Assembly (NCBI RefSeq): GCF_008629655.1
Contig: NZ_VWSG01000001.1
Span: 186,001 to 250,000 of the forward strand
Reading direction: 5' to 3'
DNA: 64,000 bases
DNA from: Paenimyroides baculatum
GTDB taxonomy: Bacteria > Bacteroidota > Bacteroidia > Flavobacteriales > Flavobacteriaceae
Below the pieces are notes generated by a model, which saw only the letters and a list, made by a program, of their open reading frames with translations, searched no databases and was not told where the DNA came from. Below are positions 54,074 to 62,438 of this stretch, piece after piece; position 1 is the stretch's first letter, and each line of letters opens with the position of its first letter. Both the position numbers and the translations under genes were made by a program.

Positions 54074-55495
54074 ATGAAACAATTAAAAGTATTTGCAGCT
54101 GCTTTGTTGCTAGCTGGAACAGCTGCACAAGCGCAAAATGCTGATCAGCCATGGGCTATTACCGTGGGTGTTAATGCTTTGGACGGTGGACGTTCAAGTG
54201 TTGCCACAGACTTTGCAGATCGTTTTGGTCAATATTTCCAAACAGATAACTGGAGTATTTTACCATCAGCTTCTGTTTTAAATGTGTCTCGTTATTTAGG
54301 TGCTAACGTTTCATTTGGTGTTACAGGATCTGTAAACAAAATGAAAAAAGTTGTTATGGAAAACGGATGGGATGCAAACGGAGACTTTAATGGTCAAAGA
54401 AGAATTGATGCAACAGACTTAATGTACTATGGTGTTGATGGTCATTTCAAATACAGCATCGGTGGATTAATCGGTTCTAAATGGTTTGATCCCGCTGTAC
54501 ATGTTGGTGGTGGTTATGCTTTTTTAGGTAAAGCATCATCAGGTAATGTAAGCGGAGGTGCAGGTGTTACTTTTTGGTTGTCTGAGAACATTGGTTTAAA
54601 CTTATCTTCTACGTACAAGAAACAGTTTGAAGACGAAGGTGTTCTAAGAGCACAAGATGTTTCAGTTCCTTCGCATTTTCAACACACTGCTGGTGTATCT
54701 TTCCGTTTTGGTGGAAAAGACACAGATGGTGATGGTATTTTAGATAAATACGACGAATGTCCAGAAGTTGCAGGTTTAAAACAATTTAATGGTTGTCCTG
54801 ATACTGATGCAGATGGAATTCCTGATCATTTAGATCAATGTCCTAACGTATTTGGAGATGCCCAATATAATGGTTGTCCTGATACAGATGGTGATGGTAT
54901 TCCTGATCATGAAGATGCTTGTCCAGAAGAGCCAGGATTAAAAGAATTCAACGGATGTCCTGATACAGATGGAGACGGAATTGCAGATAAAGAAGACGAA
55001 TGTCCAGAAGAAGCAGGTCCAAAAGCTAATAACGGTTGTCCTTGGCCAGATTCAGATGGTGACGGAGTTTTCGATAAAGATGATGAATGTCCAGAAGTTG
55101 CAGGTCCTGCATCTAACAAAGGATGTCCAGAAGTGAAAGAAGAGCATATCAAACAATTAAACGAGTACGGTAAAACAATCTTGTTTAATACAGGTAAATC
55201 TACTTTCCAAGAGCAATCTTTCGCAGTGTTAGATAATATGGCTAAAGTAATGAACCAATTCCCTAATGCTAAATTTGCAATCGAAGGTCATACAGATAGT
55301 ACAGGTTCTGATAAAATCAACGACCCATTATCAAACGATCGTGCAAATGCAGTTAGAGAGTATTTAATCTCTAAAGGAATTTCTGCTAACCGTTTATCTT
55401 CTCAAGGTTTTGGTTCTAAAAATCCAATCGATGATAACAAAACTGTTGCAGGACGTGCTAATAACCGTCGTACAGAAATTAAATTAGTAAAATAA
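54074..55495 (+). CDS. OmpA-family outer-membrane protein with thrombospondin type 3 repeats
   Basis: The 473-residue protein has a signal peptide (about 1-20), an eight-strand barrel-like region (about 25-213), five TSP3 calcium-binding repeats (216-352) and a C-terminal OmpA peptidoglycan-binding domain (about 355-473; [34 protein letters not shown]). It should tie the outer membrane to peptidoglycan with a stiff Ca2+-loaded stalk between. It has its own strong promoter and a terminator. Confidence 0.95.
   Translation: MKQLKVFAAALLLAGTAAQAQNADQPWAITVGVNALDGGRSSVATDFADRFGQYFQTDNWSILPSASVLNVSRYLGANVSFGVTGSVNKMKKVVMENGWDANGDFNGQRRIDATDLMYYGVDGHFKYSIGGLIGSKWFDPAVHVGGGYAFLGKASSGNVSGGAGVTFWLSENIGLNLSSTYKKQFEDEGVLRAQDVSVPSHFQHTAGVSFRFGGKDTDGDGILDKYDECPEVAGLKQFNGCPDTDADGIPDHLDQCPNVFGDAQYNGCPDTDGDGIPDHEDACPEEPGLKEFNGCPDTDGDGIADKEDECPEEAGPKANNGCPWPDSDGDGVFDKDDECPEVAGPASNKGCPEVKEEHIKQLNEYGKTILFNTGKSTFQEQSFAVLDNMAKVMNQFPNAKFAIEGHTDSTGSDKINDPLSNDRANAVREYLISKGISANRLSSQGFGSKNPIDDNKTVAGRANNRRTEIKLVK
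54719..55129 (+). repeat. five tandem TSP3 coding repeats
   Basis: Five units of 27 to 29 codons, each D-T/S-D-x-D-G-x-x-D...C-P...G-C-P, with paired cysteines and Asp ladders for Ca2+. The units are alike but not identical in DNA. Confidence 0.9.
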
Positions 55496-55518
55496 TTTAC
55501 AGTTTAAATAAAATTGAA

Positions 55519-55547
55519 AACGTCCCGATTTGTCGGGACGTTTTTTT
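55519..55547 (+). terminator. terminator between ompA-like gene and addB-like gene
   Basis: AACGTCCCGA pairs with TCGGGACGTT around a 4-base loop, followed by a T run. It lies downstream of a TTG-started extension of the next frame, which supports the ATG at 55559 as its real start. Confidence 0.94.
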
Positions 55548-55558
55548 ATTTTTATAAA

Positions 55559-58309
55559 ATGAATACAACTTCTTTCCTACATAAAATAGCACAGCAAATC
55601 GCAGCTGACTGTGATTGGAATTTTACAAATACGGTTATTGTTCTTCCAAATAAACGTGCAAGATTGTTTTTATTAGAAGCTTTTAAAAGCACATCAACCA
55701 AAACATTTTTTGCGCCTGAAATTATCAGTATTGAAGATTTAATTACAAGAATTTCAAAGATGAATATGCTTTCGGGTGTTGAACAGCTTTTTGAATTTTA
55801 TGAGGTTTATAAAGAAATCACCCCGAAAGGTGTACAACAAGATTTTGAACAATTCAGTAATTGGGCAAAAATACTGCTGCAAGATTTCAATGAAATTGAT
55901 CGTTATTTGCTAAAACCAAGCCATGTTTTTGATTATCTTAAAAACATCGATGATATCAACCATTGGTCAGTTAAAGCAGAAGATCGAAGTGCTTTAATAG
56001 ATAATTATCTGACATTTTGGGACCAGTTACCGACCTATTACAAGGCGTTTACCAAACACTTAATTGAACAAAATTCTGGTTATCAAGGATTGGTTTATAG
56101 AGTTGCGGTTGATAATATCGATGCCTTTATAAAAGAAAATACTTCTAAAACCATTTATTTTGCTGGTTTTAATGCATTGAATCAGGCGGAAGAACAAATT
56201 ATACAGAAATTATTTAAAAGTGGTTTAGCGAAAGTTTATTGGGATACCGACGCTCTTTTTCTGAACGATCCAGATCACGGCGCGGGTTACTTCGCTCGTA
56301 AAATCAAACAAAACTGGTCGTACTATAAATCGCATCCTTATGATTGGATTGTTGATGAATTCAAACAAGCAAAAAATATCGAGATTATCAGTACGCCAAA
56401 ATCGGTTGGTCAGGCAAAAATTGTTGGATCAATCGTAGAAGAACTTCAAAAATCAAATGAAAACCTGCAAAAAACGGCAGTTGTTTTATCCGAAGAAAAT
56501 CTATTGATTCCGGTTCTTTATGCTTTGCCAATTACGGTTGCATCGCTGAATGTAACGATGAATTACGACAGTAAATCGAATCCTATTCAGTTGTTTTTTG
56601 CAAAGTTTTTTAAAATGCATGTTAATTCTTTAAACCGAGGAAAAAGCAATGCTACTTTTTATCATAAAGAGGTTTTAGATGTTTTATCGCATTCGTTAAT
56701 TGAGAATTTGGCGGCTTCAAAGCAGGTTGTTGATGGTATTAATAAACGAAATTTATCTTTTTTTAACTTCTCTACGTTAGATTTTATTCCCGCTGATAAT
56801 CCGTTTTTGCAGTTGATTATTAAAGATTGGAATATTGATGTTATTGAAATTATCGACAGAATTGAAGAGATTGTTTTTGAAATTCGAACGTATCTTCGAG
56901 AGAATAAGGATGATGTTTCGCTTACATTTTTATACGCATTTCATCAGGTTTTAACGCAGATTAAAAACTATCAGTTAAAGTATAAAGTTATTGAAAACGC
57001 CCAACAATTATTGACCATTTACAAGCAAGTTGCAGATTTGGCTGAAGTATCTTTTGAAGGCGAACCGTTGGAAGGTTTGCAGGTAATGGGCGTTTTAGAA
57101 AGTCGGGTTTTAGATTTTGATAATGTAATTATTACTTCTTTAAATGAAGGGAAATTTCCTGCAGGAAAATCGGCTAATTCTTTTATTCCGTATGATGTTA
57201 AAATGGAATTGGGTTTACCTACTTTCAGAGAAAAAGATGCTATTTATACCTACCATTTCTACCATTTGCTATTGCGTGCAAAGAATATTTATCTGTTGTA
57301 TAATTCAAATTCCGAAGGCTTGGACGCTGGAGAAAAAAGTCGATTTATAACACAATTGGTTTTAGATCCGCAGGTAAATCATAACATAAAAGTGAACAAT
57401 TATTTCGCTAAATCGCCCGATAGTATTAGCGAACCTCTAATGGTTGAAAAATCGGAATTATTGCAGAATCGATTGAAAGAAATTGCTTCAGATAAAGGTT
57501 TTTCTCCGTCGGCAATCGGCAATTACATGCGTAATCCGATGCAGTTCTACATGCAGCGCGTTTTGGGTATTCGTGAGTTAGATGAGGTGGAAGAAAATAT
57601 CGCCTTAAATACCTTGGGGACCATTATTCATGGTGCTTTGGAAGAATTGTATAAGCCTGTGATTGATCAAAAATTAACCATTGAAATGGTTGATGAAATG
57701 CTTCAAAATTACCAGTCAGAAATTGTTAGTCAGTTTAAATTGAATTATTCCGAAAGTGCAGATAAACATGGTAAAAACCTCTTGGCGTTTGAAGTTGCAA
57801 AACGTAACGTGTATCATTTTTTGATGCTTGAAAAAGAGATGTTGGAAAGTGGTGACGATGTTACAATAATTGGATTAGAGCAAACTTTGGAAACCGTTTT
57901 AGAAGATGTAAAATTACCGTATGCAGTTAAATTATCGGGAATTGCTGATAGAATTGAAATACGCAACAATGTTCTTAGAATTATTGATTATAAAACTGGA
58001 AAAGTAGATTTAAATCAGGTTCAAATAAAAGAAATCGGCGGGATTACCACTGATTTAAAGTTCGAAAAAGCCATTCAGTTGCTCATGTACGGTTTAATGT
58101 ATAAAAACAGTACGCATTTGCCAATACAGGCGGGGATTTATTCGCTTAAGAATAGAAAATCGGGTTATTTGCTTTTTGTTTTGAAAGAAGATAGAACTAC
58201 ATATGAGTTTATTACCGATGATTTATTGATTGATTTTAAAGCAGAATTAATCACTTTATTGAATACGATTTTAGATCCGGAAACAGTATTTGAAGAAAAA
58301 GTAGTTTAA
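55559..58309 (+). CDS. AddB-like PD-(D/E)XK nuclease, recombination subunit
   Basis: The 916-residue protein has an inactivated helicase-like N-terminal part (TVIVLPNKRARLFL in place of a Walker A; VMGVLESRVLDFDNVII) and a C-terminal RecB-type nuclease (GTIIHGALEEL, LSGIADRIEI, IIDYKTGKVD). It is the likely partner of the AddA-like protein. Unlike Bacillus AddB, no four-cysteine iron-sulfur arrangement is seen. Its stop codon overlaps that of the convergent hydrolase by four bases. Confidence 0.88.
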   Translation: MNTTSFLHKIAQQIAADCDWNFTNTVIVLPNKRARLFLLEAFKSTSTKTFFAPEIISIEDLITRISKMNMLSGVEQLFEFYEVYKEITPKGVQQDFEQFSNWAKILLQDFNEIDRYLLKPSHVFDYLKNIDDINHWSVKAEDRSALIDNYLTFWDQLPTYYKAFTKHLIEQNSGYQGLVYRVAVDNIDAFIKENTSKTIYFAGFNALNQAEEQIIQKLFKSGLAKVYWDTDALFLNDPDHGAGYFARKIKQNWSYYKSHPYDWIVDEFKQAKNIEIISTPKSVGQAKIVGSIVEELQKSNENLQKTAVVLSEENLLIPVLYALPITVASLNVTMNYDSKSNPIQLFFAKFFKMHVNSLNRGKSNATFYHKEVLDVLSHSLIENLAASKQVVDGINKRNLSFFNFSTLDFIPADNPFLQLIIKDWNIDVIEIIDRIEEIVFEIRTYLRENKDDVSLTFLYAFHQVLTQIKNYQLKYKVIENAQQLLTIYKQVADLAEVSFEGEPLEGLQVMGVLESRVLDFDNVIITSLNEGKFPAGKSANSFIPYDVKMELGLPTFREKDAIYTYHFYHLLLRAKNIYLLYNSNSEGLDAGEKSRFITQLVLDPQVNHNIKVNNYFAKSPDSISEPLMVEKSELLQNRLKEIASDKGFSPSAIGNYMRNPMQFYMQRVLGIRELDEVEENIALNTLGTIIHGALEELYKPVIDQKLTIEMVDEMLQNYQSEIVSQFKLNYSESADKHGKNLLAFEVAKRNVYHFLMLEKEMLESGDDVTIIGLEQTLETVLEDVKLPYAVKLSGIADRIEIRNNVLRIIDYKTGKVDLNQVQIKEIGGITTDLKFEKAIQLLMYGLMYKNSTHLPIQAGIYSLKNRKSGYLLFVLKEDRTTYEFITDDLLIDFKAELITLLNTILDPETVFEEKVV

Positions 58310-59091
58310 TTATTTTTCTTTAAAAACGATGTGATGATTGAAGCTATTTTGGGTTCTTGTTCAATAGTTGAAACATGACCGCCGGGAATAATTTCAAAAG
58401 TAACTTCGGCGCCTGCAACCTGATTTTTAATATCATCTAATGGAATAATGGTGTCGTTTTTACTTGCAATAATCAATTTTGGGTACGGACTAAAATGCAG
58501 TAATGCTTCACGATCTATACGGATCTTCATACCTTCTAAAGATGCGATAATTCCTTGTAACGGAGTTTTTAAAGCCTGTTGGGTAAATGCTTCAATTTTC
58601 TCAGGAAAAAGATTGTGTGCATCTTTATCGAACAAATTCTGCGTCGCCATTCTTGTAAAAGCATTGCTGTTCTTCTTTACGACATCAATGGCACGGTCAC
58701 GATTTATTCTACGTTCATCGGAATCTGGTTGAGCAGATGAATTTAAAAGAATCAACGATCGAACATTATCCGGATACAACTCGGCAAAAGCCAACGCAAT
58801 GTATCCGCCCATAGAATGCCCAATTAACGAAACCTTACGCAAACGTAATTCAGAAATCAAAGCAAAAAGCATATCCGCCTGATCTTCCATTGTGTGCACG
58901 TATCCGTAACAATCGCTTTTACCATGACCTAAAAGATCAACAGAAATAATTCGGTAACGTTTATCTAAATGCGACGTAAGATCGAACCACATCGAAGAAT
59001 TCTCCAAAAATCCGTGAATAAGTAAAATGGTGTTTCCTTTGCCAGAATCACTATAATTTATTGCGGTATTTTTGTAGGTAAACGTGTTCAA
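58306..59091 (-). CDS. alpha/beta-fold hydrolase
   Basis: The 261-residue protein has the oxyanion-hole segment LIHGFLENSSMW, nucleophile Ser in GHSMGGY and a late His in GGHVSTIEQEP completing a catalytic triad; an Asp/Asn site lies in IIASKNDTII. The frame is open to a TTG at 59124; the TTG at 59091 (before NTFTYKNTAINY) fits homologous starts better. Both lack ATG. Substrate unknown; esterase or BioH-like are options. Confidence 0.82.
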   Translation of the reverse strand: MNTFTYKNTAINYSDSGKGNTILLIHGFLENSSMWFDLTSHLDKRYRIISVDLLGHGKSDCYGYVHTMEDQADMLFALISELRLRKVSLIGHSMGGYIALAFAELYPDNVRSLILLNSSAQPDSDERRINRDRAIDVVKKNSNAFTRMATQNLFDKDAHNLFPEKIEAFTQQALKTPLQGIIASLEGMKIRIDREALLHFSPYPKLIIASKNDTIIPLDDIKNQVAGAEVTFEIIPGGHVSTIEQEPKIASIITSFLKKNN

Positions 59092-59158
59092 TCTTTTTTG
59101 TGTAAAAATAGTAAAGAAATCCAAAAAATTAAAAATTATGTTATTTGCAACTAAATTG

Positions 59159-59166
59159 TATTTTTG
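59159..59166 (+). promoter_or_regulatory. -7 element of the gene at 59196
   Basis: TATTTTTG fully matches TAnnTTTG, 29 bp before the start codon; TTA lies 20 bp upstream in place of TTG. Confidence 0.55.
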
Positions 59167-59195
59167 CAGATAATAAAAACATACTTATTTAACTT

Positions 59196-59645
59196 ATGAA
59201 AACAAAAATTGCTTACCTATTATTTGTGTTATTTTCGGTAACCTTAAATGCGCAAACTGCTGCTCCAGAAAAAAAAGTAACTGTTAGAGAAATTCCTGTG
59301 TATCGAGATGTAGATGTTATGGCAACTTATCGTGGCGGTTATGCGGTAATTCTTAAACAGATTGAAGATGCTACAAAAAACTGTAAAAGAGGATCTTTTA
59401 AGGGAAAAGATACTACGGTTATTATTGATATTTTAATTACAGATAAAGGTAAAGTTGCAAAAGTGGAATTTGTAAAAGCTGAGGTTACATTGTGTAATGA
59501 TGATATTCAAAAAGCTATTGAGAAAGCAACGCAGTGGATACCAGGAAGAATAGATAACAAACCAGTAAACTCCTATTTACAGTTAACAGTGAATTTAACG
59601 AGAGGTAATAATAGTGATAATAACGTAATCAGACGCTTGAATTAA
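59196..59645 (+). CDS. secreted TonB_C-like domain protein
   Basis: The 149-residue protein has a signal peptide (about 1-20, LNAQ) and one TonB_C-like domain of a different subtype: VDVMATYRGGYAVILKQI, VIIDILITDKGKVAKVEF, ATQWIPGRIDNKPVNSYLQLTVNL. Two cysteines (NCKRGSF and TLCNDD) could form a disulfide. It lacks a membrane anchor. It is separated from the BlaI gene downstream by a terminator but is close enough to suggest a functional link. Confidence 0.82.
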   Translation: MKTKIAYLLFVLFSVTLNAQTAAPEKKVTVREIPVYRDVDVMATYRGGYAVILKQIEDATKNCKRGSFKGKDTTVIIDILITDKGKVAKVEFVKAEVTLCNDDIQKAIEKATQWIPGRIDNKPVNSYLQLTVNLTRGNNSDNNVIRRLN

Positions 59646-59659
59646 TCGATAAAAATAAA

Positions 59660-59681
59660 AAAACAGTTGGACTGTTTTTTT
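59660..59681 (+). terminator. terminator before the blaI-like gene
   Basis: AAACAGT pairs with ACTGTTT around TGG, followed by T. Confidence 0.82.
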
Positions 59682-59694
59682 ATTTAAAATATTG

Positions 59695-59710
59695 TTCTAT
59701 TTTTATAGAA
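59695..59710. promoter_or_regulatory. operator palindrome 1 of the BlaI-like regulator
   Basis: TTCTAT-TTTT-ATAGAA is a perfect inverted repeat. It lies 20 bp (two helical turns) upstream of an almost identical second site and within 40 bp of the blaI-like start codon. Confidence 0.75.
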
Positions 59711-59714
59711 CTAA

Positions 59715-59730
59715 TTCTAATTTTATAGAA
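59715..59730. promoter_or_regulatory. operator palindrome 2 of the BlaI-like regulator
   Basis: TTCTAA-TTTT-ATAGAA differs from site 1 at one base and ends one base before the start codon at 59732, so repressor bound here would block both transcription start and the translation start region. Confidence 0.75.
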
Positions 59731-59731
59731 T

Positions 59732-60097
59732 ATGAAATTAACAGCTGCCGAAGAACAACTCATGCAATACATTTGGAAACGTGATAAAATTGTTCTTAAA
59801 GATTTAATTGATAGTTACGGCGATCCCAAACCTGCTAAAACAACCGTTGCAACAACGGTGAAAAAGCTTATTGATAAAGGTTTCGTTGGATACGACGAAA
59901 TTGGAAATACACGTTTATATTTCGCCATAGTAAAGAAAGAAAACTATTTTTCTAAACAAATGAAAAATATGATTAAACAGTTTTTTGATGATTCAACATC
60001 GCACTTTGCTTCCTTTTTTGCAAAAGATGCCACGTTGACAAAAGATGAATTACAAAAGCTCCGTGATTTAATAGATGATGAACTTAAAAATAAGTAG
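59732..60097 (+). CDS. BlaI/MecI/CopY-family transcriptional repressor
   Basis: The 121-residue protein has an N-terminal winged helix (MKLTAAEEQLMQYIWKR, KTTVATTVKKLIDKGFV) and a C-terminal dimerisation helix (about 85-121). It should repress its own operon through the two palindromes just upstream and be relieved when the M56 peptidase encoded two bases downstream is activated, by analogy with BlaI/BlaR1. No beta-lactamase gene is present here. Confidence 0.92.
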   Translation: MKLTAAEEQLMQYIWKRDKIVLKDLIDSYGDPKPAKTTVATTVKKLIDKGFVGYDEIGNTRLYFAIVKKENYFSKQMKNMIKQFFDDSTSHFASFFAKDATLTKDELQKLRDLIDDELKNK

Positions 60098-60099
60098 TT

Positions 60100-61386
60100 A
60101 TGATTTTGTACTTATTGCAATTAACATTTTTATGGTCGATATTTAGTTTAGTATATCATTTTATATTGAGCAAAAAAACAATATATGTTTTCAACAGATC
60201 TTATTTACTATTAACATTTGTTGGAAGTTTACTTATTCCTTTAATTCCTTTTAACTTGTTGTTTGAAAATGTGAATTATTTGCAAAGTGTTTCTTCAAGT
60301 AACATAAATGTTTTAAATGAAGTTGTGGTAGATATCAGCAATAAAACTACTCAATATTCTTATGGATATTTTGATGTTATTTGGATTGTATATACTTTAG
60401 GTTTTGTTGCTTTTATGATTCATTTTATAATCGGATTAATCAAAATTCTAAAACTAAAAAGGAGTTCACAGAAAAAAGCTTTTGAAGGAATAACTGTATG
60501 TAAGCTTCCGCAAGAAAATCAAGCATTTTCATTTTTCACGACGGTTTTTTTGAACGAAGCAGTTTTTAGCGATCTCAAAAACAATAAAGCAATATGGCTG
60601 CATGAAAAGGCACATGTTAAACAATTACATTCTTTTGATGTTCTGTTGGTTGAGCTAATGAAGATTATTTTCTGGTTTCATCCTTTAGTCTACTTGTACA
60701 GAAAGAATATTAAGATGAATCACGAATATTTAGCAGACGAAGAGGTTTTGAAAGAAATTGATAATGTAAAAGATTATCAACATAAACTAATAGATCATAT
60801 TGAACAAACAAATATTTTGTTAGCATCAACTTTTAATTACAAATTAACCCAAAAACGTATAATGATGATGACAATTAAAACGAAAAAACAAACAAAATTA
60901 GCAACAAAGTTTTTTACACTTTTTGTAGTTACTGGCATATTAACTATTGTAGCATGTACTAATAAAGAGGAGTTACAGCCCGACAGTAAGAGTAAAAAAA
61001 ATGATTTGCCATATGCTGAAATTCAGATAGATGAAAAAGTATCAAGCGCTTATGATAGTTCTGAAAAAGCACTGCAGTTAGTTCAACAAAAAGCAAAGCC
61101 TTCTGAAGGCATACAAACTTTCTATAATGAATTTATTAGAAAATTCAATTTACCTAAAGATCCATTGTTGAATACTAATAATGAAATAAAAATAAAGCTG
61201 AAATTTATCATTGAAAAAGATGGTAGTTTTTCTGAAATAACAGGGACTTCTGAAGACTCTGAGGTTTTAGTAGATGAAGCGATTCGTGTTTTAAAAACTA
61301 TGCCAAAATGGATTCCTGCAGAGCATGAAGGTAAAATTGTACGCTCTACATTCATATTACCAATAAAAATTAAAGTGAATCTATGA
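60100..61386 (+). CDS. BlaR1-like M56 membrane peptidase with C-terminal TonB_C-like domain
   Basis: The 428-residue protein has membrane helices (about 1-22, 33-53, 91-114 and 265-285) and the M56 zinc motif H168-E169-K-A-H172 with a later Glu in NHEYLADEEVL. After the last helix an extracytoplasmic domain (about 325-428) of the TonB_C-like type appears: VQQKAKPSEGIQTFYNEF, KFIIEKDGSFSEI, MPKWIPAEHEGKIVRSTFILPIKI. BlaR1 has a penicillin-binding sensor at this place; here the sensor is replaced by the same domain as the secreted array proteins. It overlaps the next gene by four bases. Confidence 0.9.
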   Translation: MILYLLQLTFLWSIFSLVYHFILSKKTIYVFNRSYLLLTFVGSLLIPLIPFNLLFENVNYLQSVSSSNINVLNEVVVDISNKTTQYSYGYFDVIWIVYTLGFVAFMIHFIIGLIKILKLKRSSQKKAFEGITVCKLPQENQAFSFFTTVFLNEAVFSDLKNNKAIWLHEKAHVKQLHSFDVLLVELMKIIFWFHPLVYLYRKNIKMNHEYLADEEVLKEIDNVKDYQHKLIDHIEQTNILLASTFNYKLTQKRIMMMTIKTKKQTKLATKFFTLFVVTGILTIVACTNKEELQPDSKSKKNDLPYAEIQIDEKVSSAYDSSEKALQLVQQKAKPSEGIQTFYNEFIRKFNLPKDPLLNTNNEIKIKLKFIIEKDGSFSEITGTSEDSEVLVDEAIRVLKTMPKWIPAEHEGKIVRSTFILPIKIKVNL

Positions 61387-61757
61387 AGCTAAAGTTTTTC
61401 AGCATTCTTATTTTGTTCCTAATTTTTTCCTGCAAAATCAATCAGAAAAAAAATGGAGTAGAAGTCGGTAAATGGAAATATGTTTCAGGTACAAAAACAG
61501 AAAGGAGTTTAATTACTGGTAAATATGATAAGCATGGTCGAGAAAAAGGTGTTTGGAAATATTACAACAACGATACACTTTTTCGGTCAGAAAGATATTT
61601 TTACCCATATTCTGTAGATGTGCTGTATCATAAAAACGGAAAAGTTAGTCAAATAGGGAAAAGTTATACAACTAAAAAAACATGGACTAAAATTGGCACT
61701 TGGTACAAATTCAACGAACAAGAAAAGCTAATCGATTCAATCACTTTTGAAAACTAA
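61383..61757 (+). CDS. small lipoprotein with MORN/YwqK-like repeats
   Basis: The 124-residue protein has a lipoprotein signal (FLIFSC) and repeated W/Y-rich strands (GKWKYVSG, KGVWKYYNNDTLF, VLYHKNGKVSQIG, KIGTWYKF) like MORN-type antitoxin-repeat (YwqK) proteins. It overlaps the M56 peptidase gene (ATGA), so it is co-translated with the BlaI-M56 system and may be an outer-membrane component of it. Function unknown. Confidence 0.75.
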   Translation: MKLKFFSILILFLIFSCKINQKKNGVEVGKWKYVSGTKTERSLITGKYDKHGREKGVWKYYNNDTLFRSERYFYPYSVDVLYHKNGKVSQIGKSYTTKKTWTKIGTWYKFNEQEKLIDSITFEN

Positions 61758-61784
61758 AAACACCTCATTGAGGTGTTTTTTTTA
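61757..61784. terminator. terminator of the blaI-M56-lipoprotein operon
   Basis: AAACACCTC pairs with GAGGTGTTT and is followed by a long T run. It also touches the end of the convergent miaE gene. Confidence 0.92.
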
Positions 61785-62363
61785 TCCGTGAATTGTTTCT
61801 TTTGTTCCGTAATTCTGAATTAACTGACCTTCAAAATCAAGCCATTCTTTCCAGCGTTTGTCAACATTTCGACGTTCACTGTATTTTTTCGCAAATTTTA
61901 AAAAAGTAGTATAATGGTTTGCTTCAGAAATCATTAAATCTCTATAAAACTTCGCTAATTCATCGTCTTTAATATTTTCCGAAAGCACGCGGAATCGCTC
62001 GCAACTTCTAGCTTCAATCATGGCTGCAAAAAGTAAACGATCAATAAAAGCATCGTTTCTAGAACCATCTTTACGCATAAATTTAAACAATTGGTTCACG
62101 TAATCGTCTTTACGTTCGCGCCCAAAAGTAAAACCACGTTGTTTAATAATATCGTGCACCATTTTAAAATGTTCCATTTCTTCAATAGCAATTTCGGTCA
62201 TCGCAGTAACTAAATCTTCATGTTCAGAATTGTACGTAAGAATGGTAATGGCATTGGTAGCCGCTTTTTGTTCGCACCACGCATGATCGCTTAAAATTTC
62301 TTCTAAATTATCTTCGGCAATATTTGCCCATCGTGGATCGGTTAACAATTTAAGTCCTAACAT
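61782..62363 (-). CDS. miaE: tRNA-(ms2io6A)-hydroxylase
   Basis: The 193-residue di-iron enzyme hydroxylates the isopentenyl side chain of ms2i6A37 in tRNA. Two helix pairs with iron ligands are visible: EDNLEEILSDHAWCEQKA, IAIEEMEHFKMVH and IEARSCERF, ISEANHYTTF. The frame can start from a TTG at 62381, but the ATG at 62363 (MLGLKLLTDPRW) matches the family start. No miaA or miaB is in the window. Confidence 0.92.
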   Translation of the reverse strand: MLGLKLLTDPRWANIAEDNLEEILSDHAWCEQKAATNAITILTYNSEHEDLVTAMTEIAIEEMEHFKMVHDIIKQRGFTFGRERKDDYVNQLFKFMRKDGSRNDAFIDRLLFAAMIEARSCERFRVLSENIKDDELAKFYRDLMISEANHYTTFLKFAKKYSERRNVDKRWKEWLDFEGQLIQNYGTKETIHG

Positions 62364-62438
62364 AAACCTTAATTTCTGCAAATTTACAAATTAATTGCAC
62401 AGTTAGTATCTTTTACATTTTACTTCGATATTTGCTTT

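Noticed and set aside
54719..55129. Short regularly spaced repeats resembling a CRISPR-like array
   Set aside because: They are in-frame thrombospondin type 3 coding repeats of a calcium-binding stalk.
55514..55558. TTG-started extension of the addB-like gene
   Set aside because: The extension runs through a strong terminator hairpin, so it should not be in the mRNA; the ATG at 55559 is used.
59732..61386. Beta-lactam resistance locus
   Set aside because: The regulator and M56 peptidase resemble BlaI/BlaR1, but no beta-lactamase or penicillin-binding gene is present and the peptidase lacks a penicillin-binding sensor.
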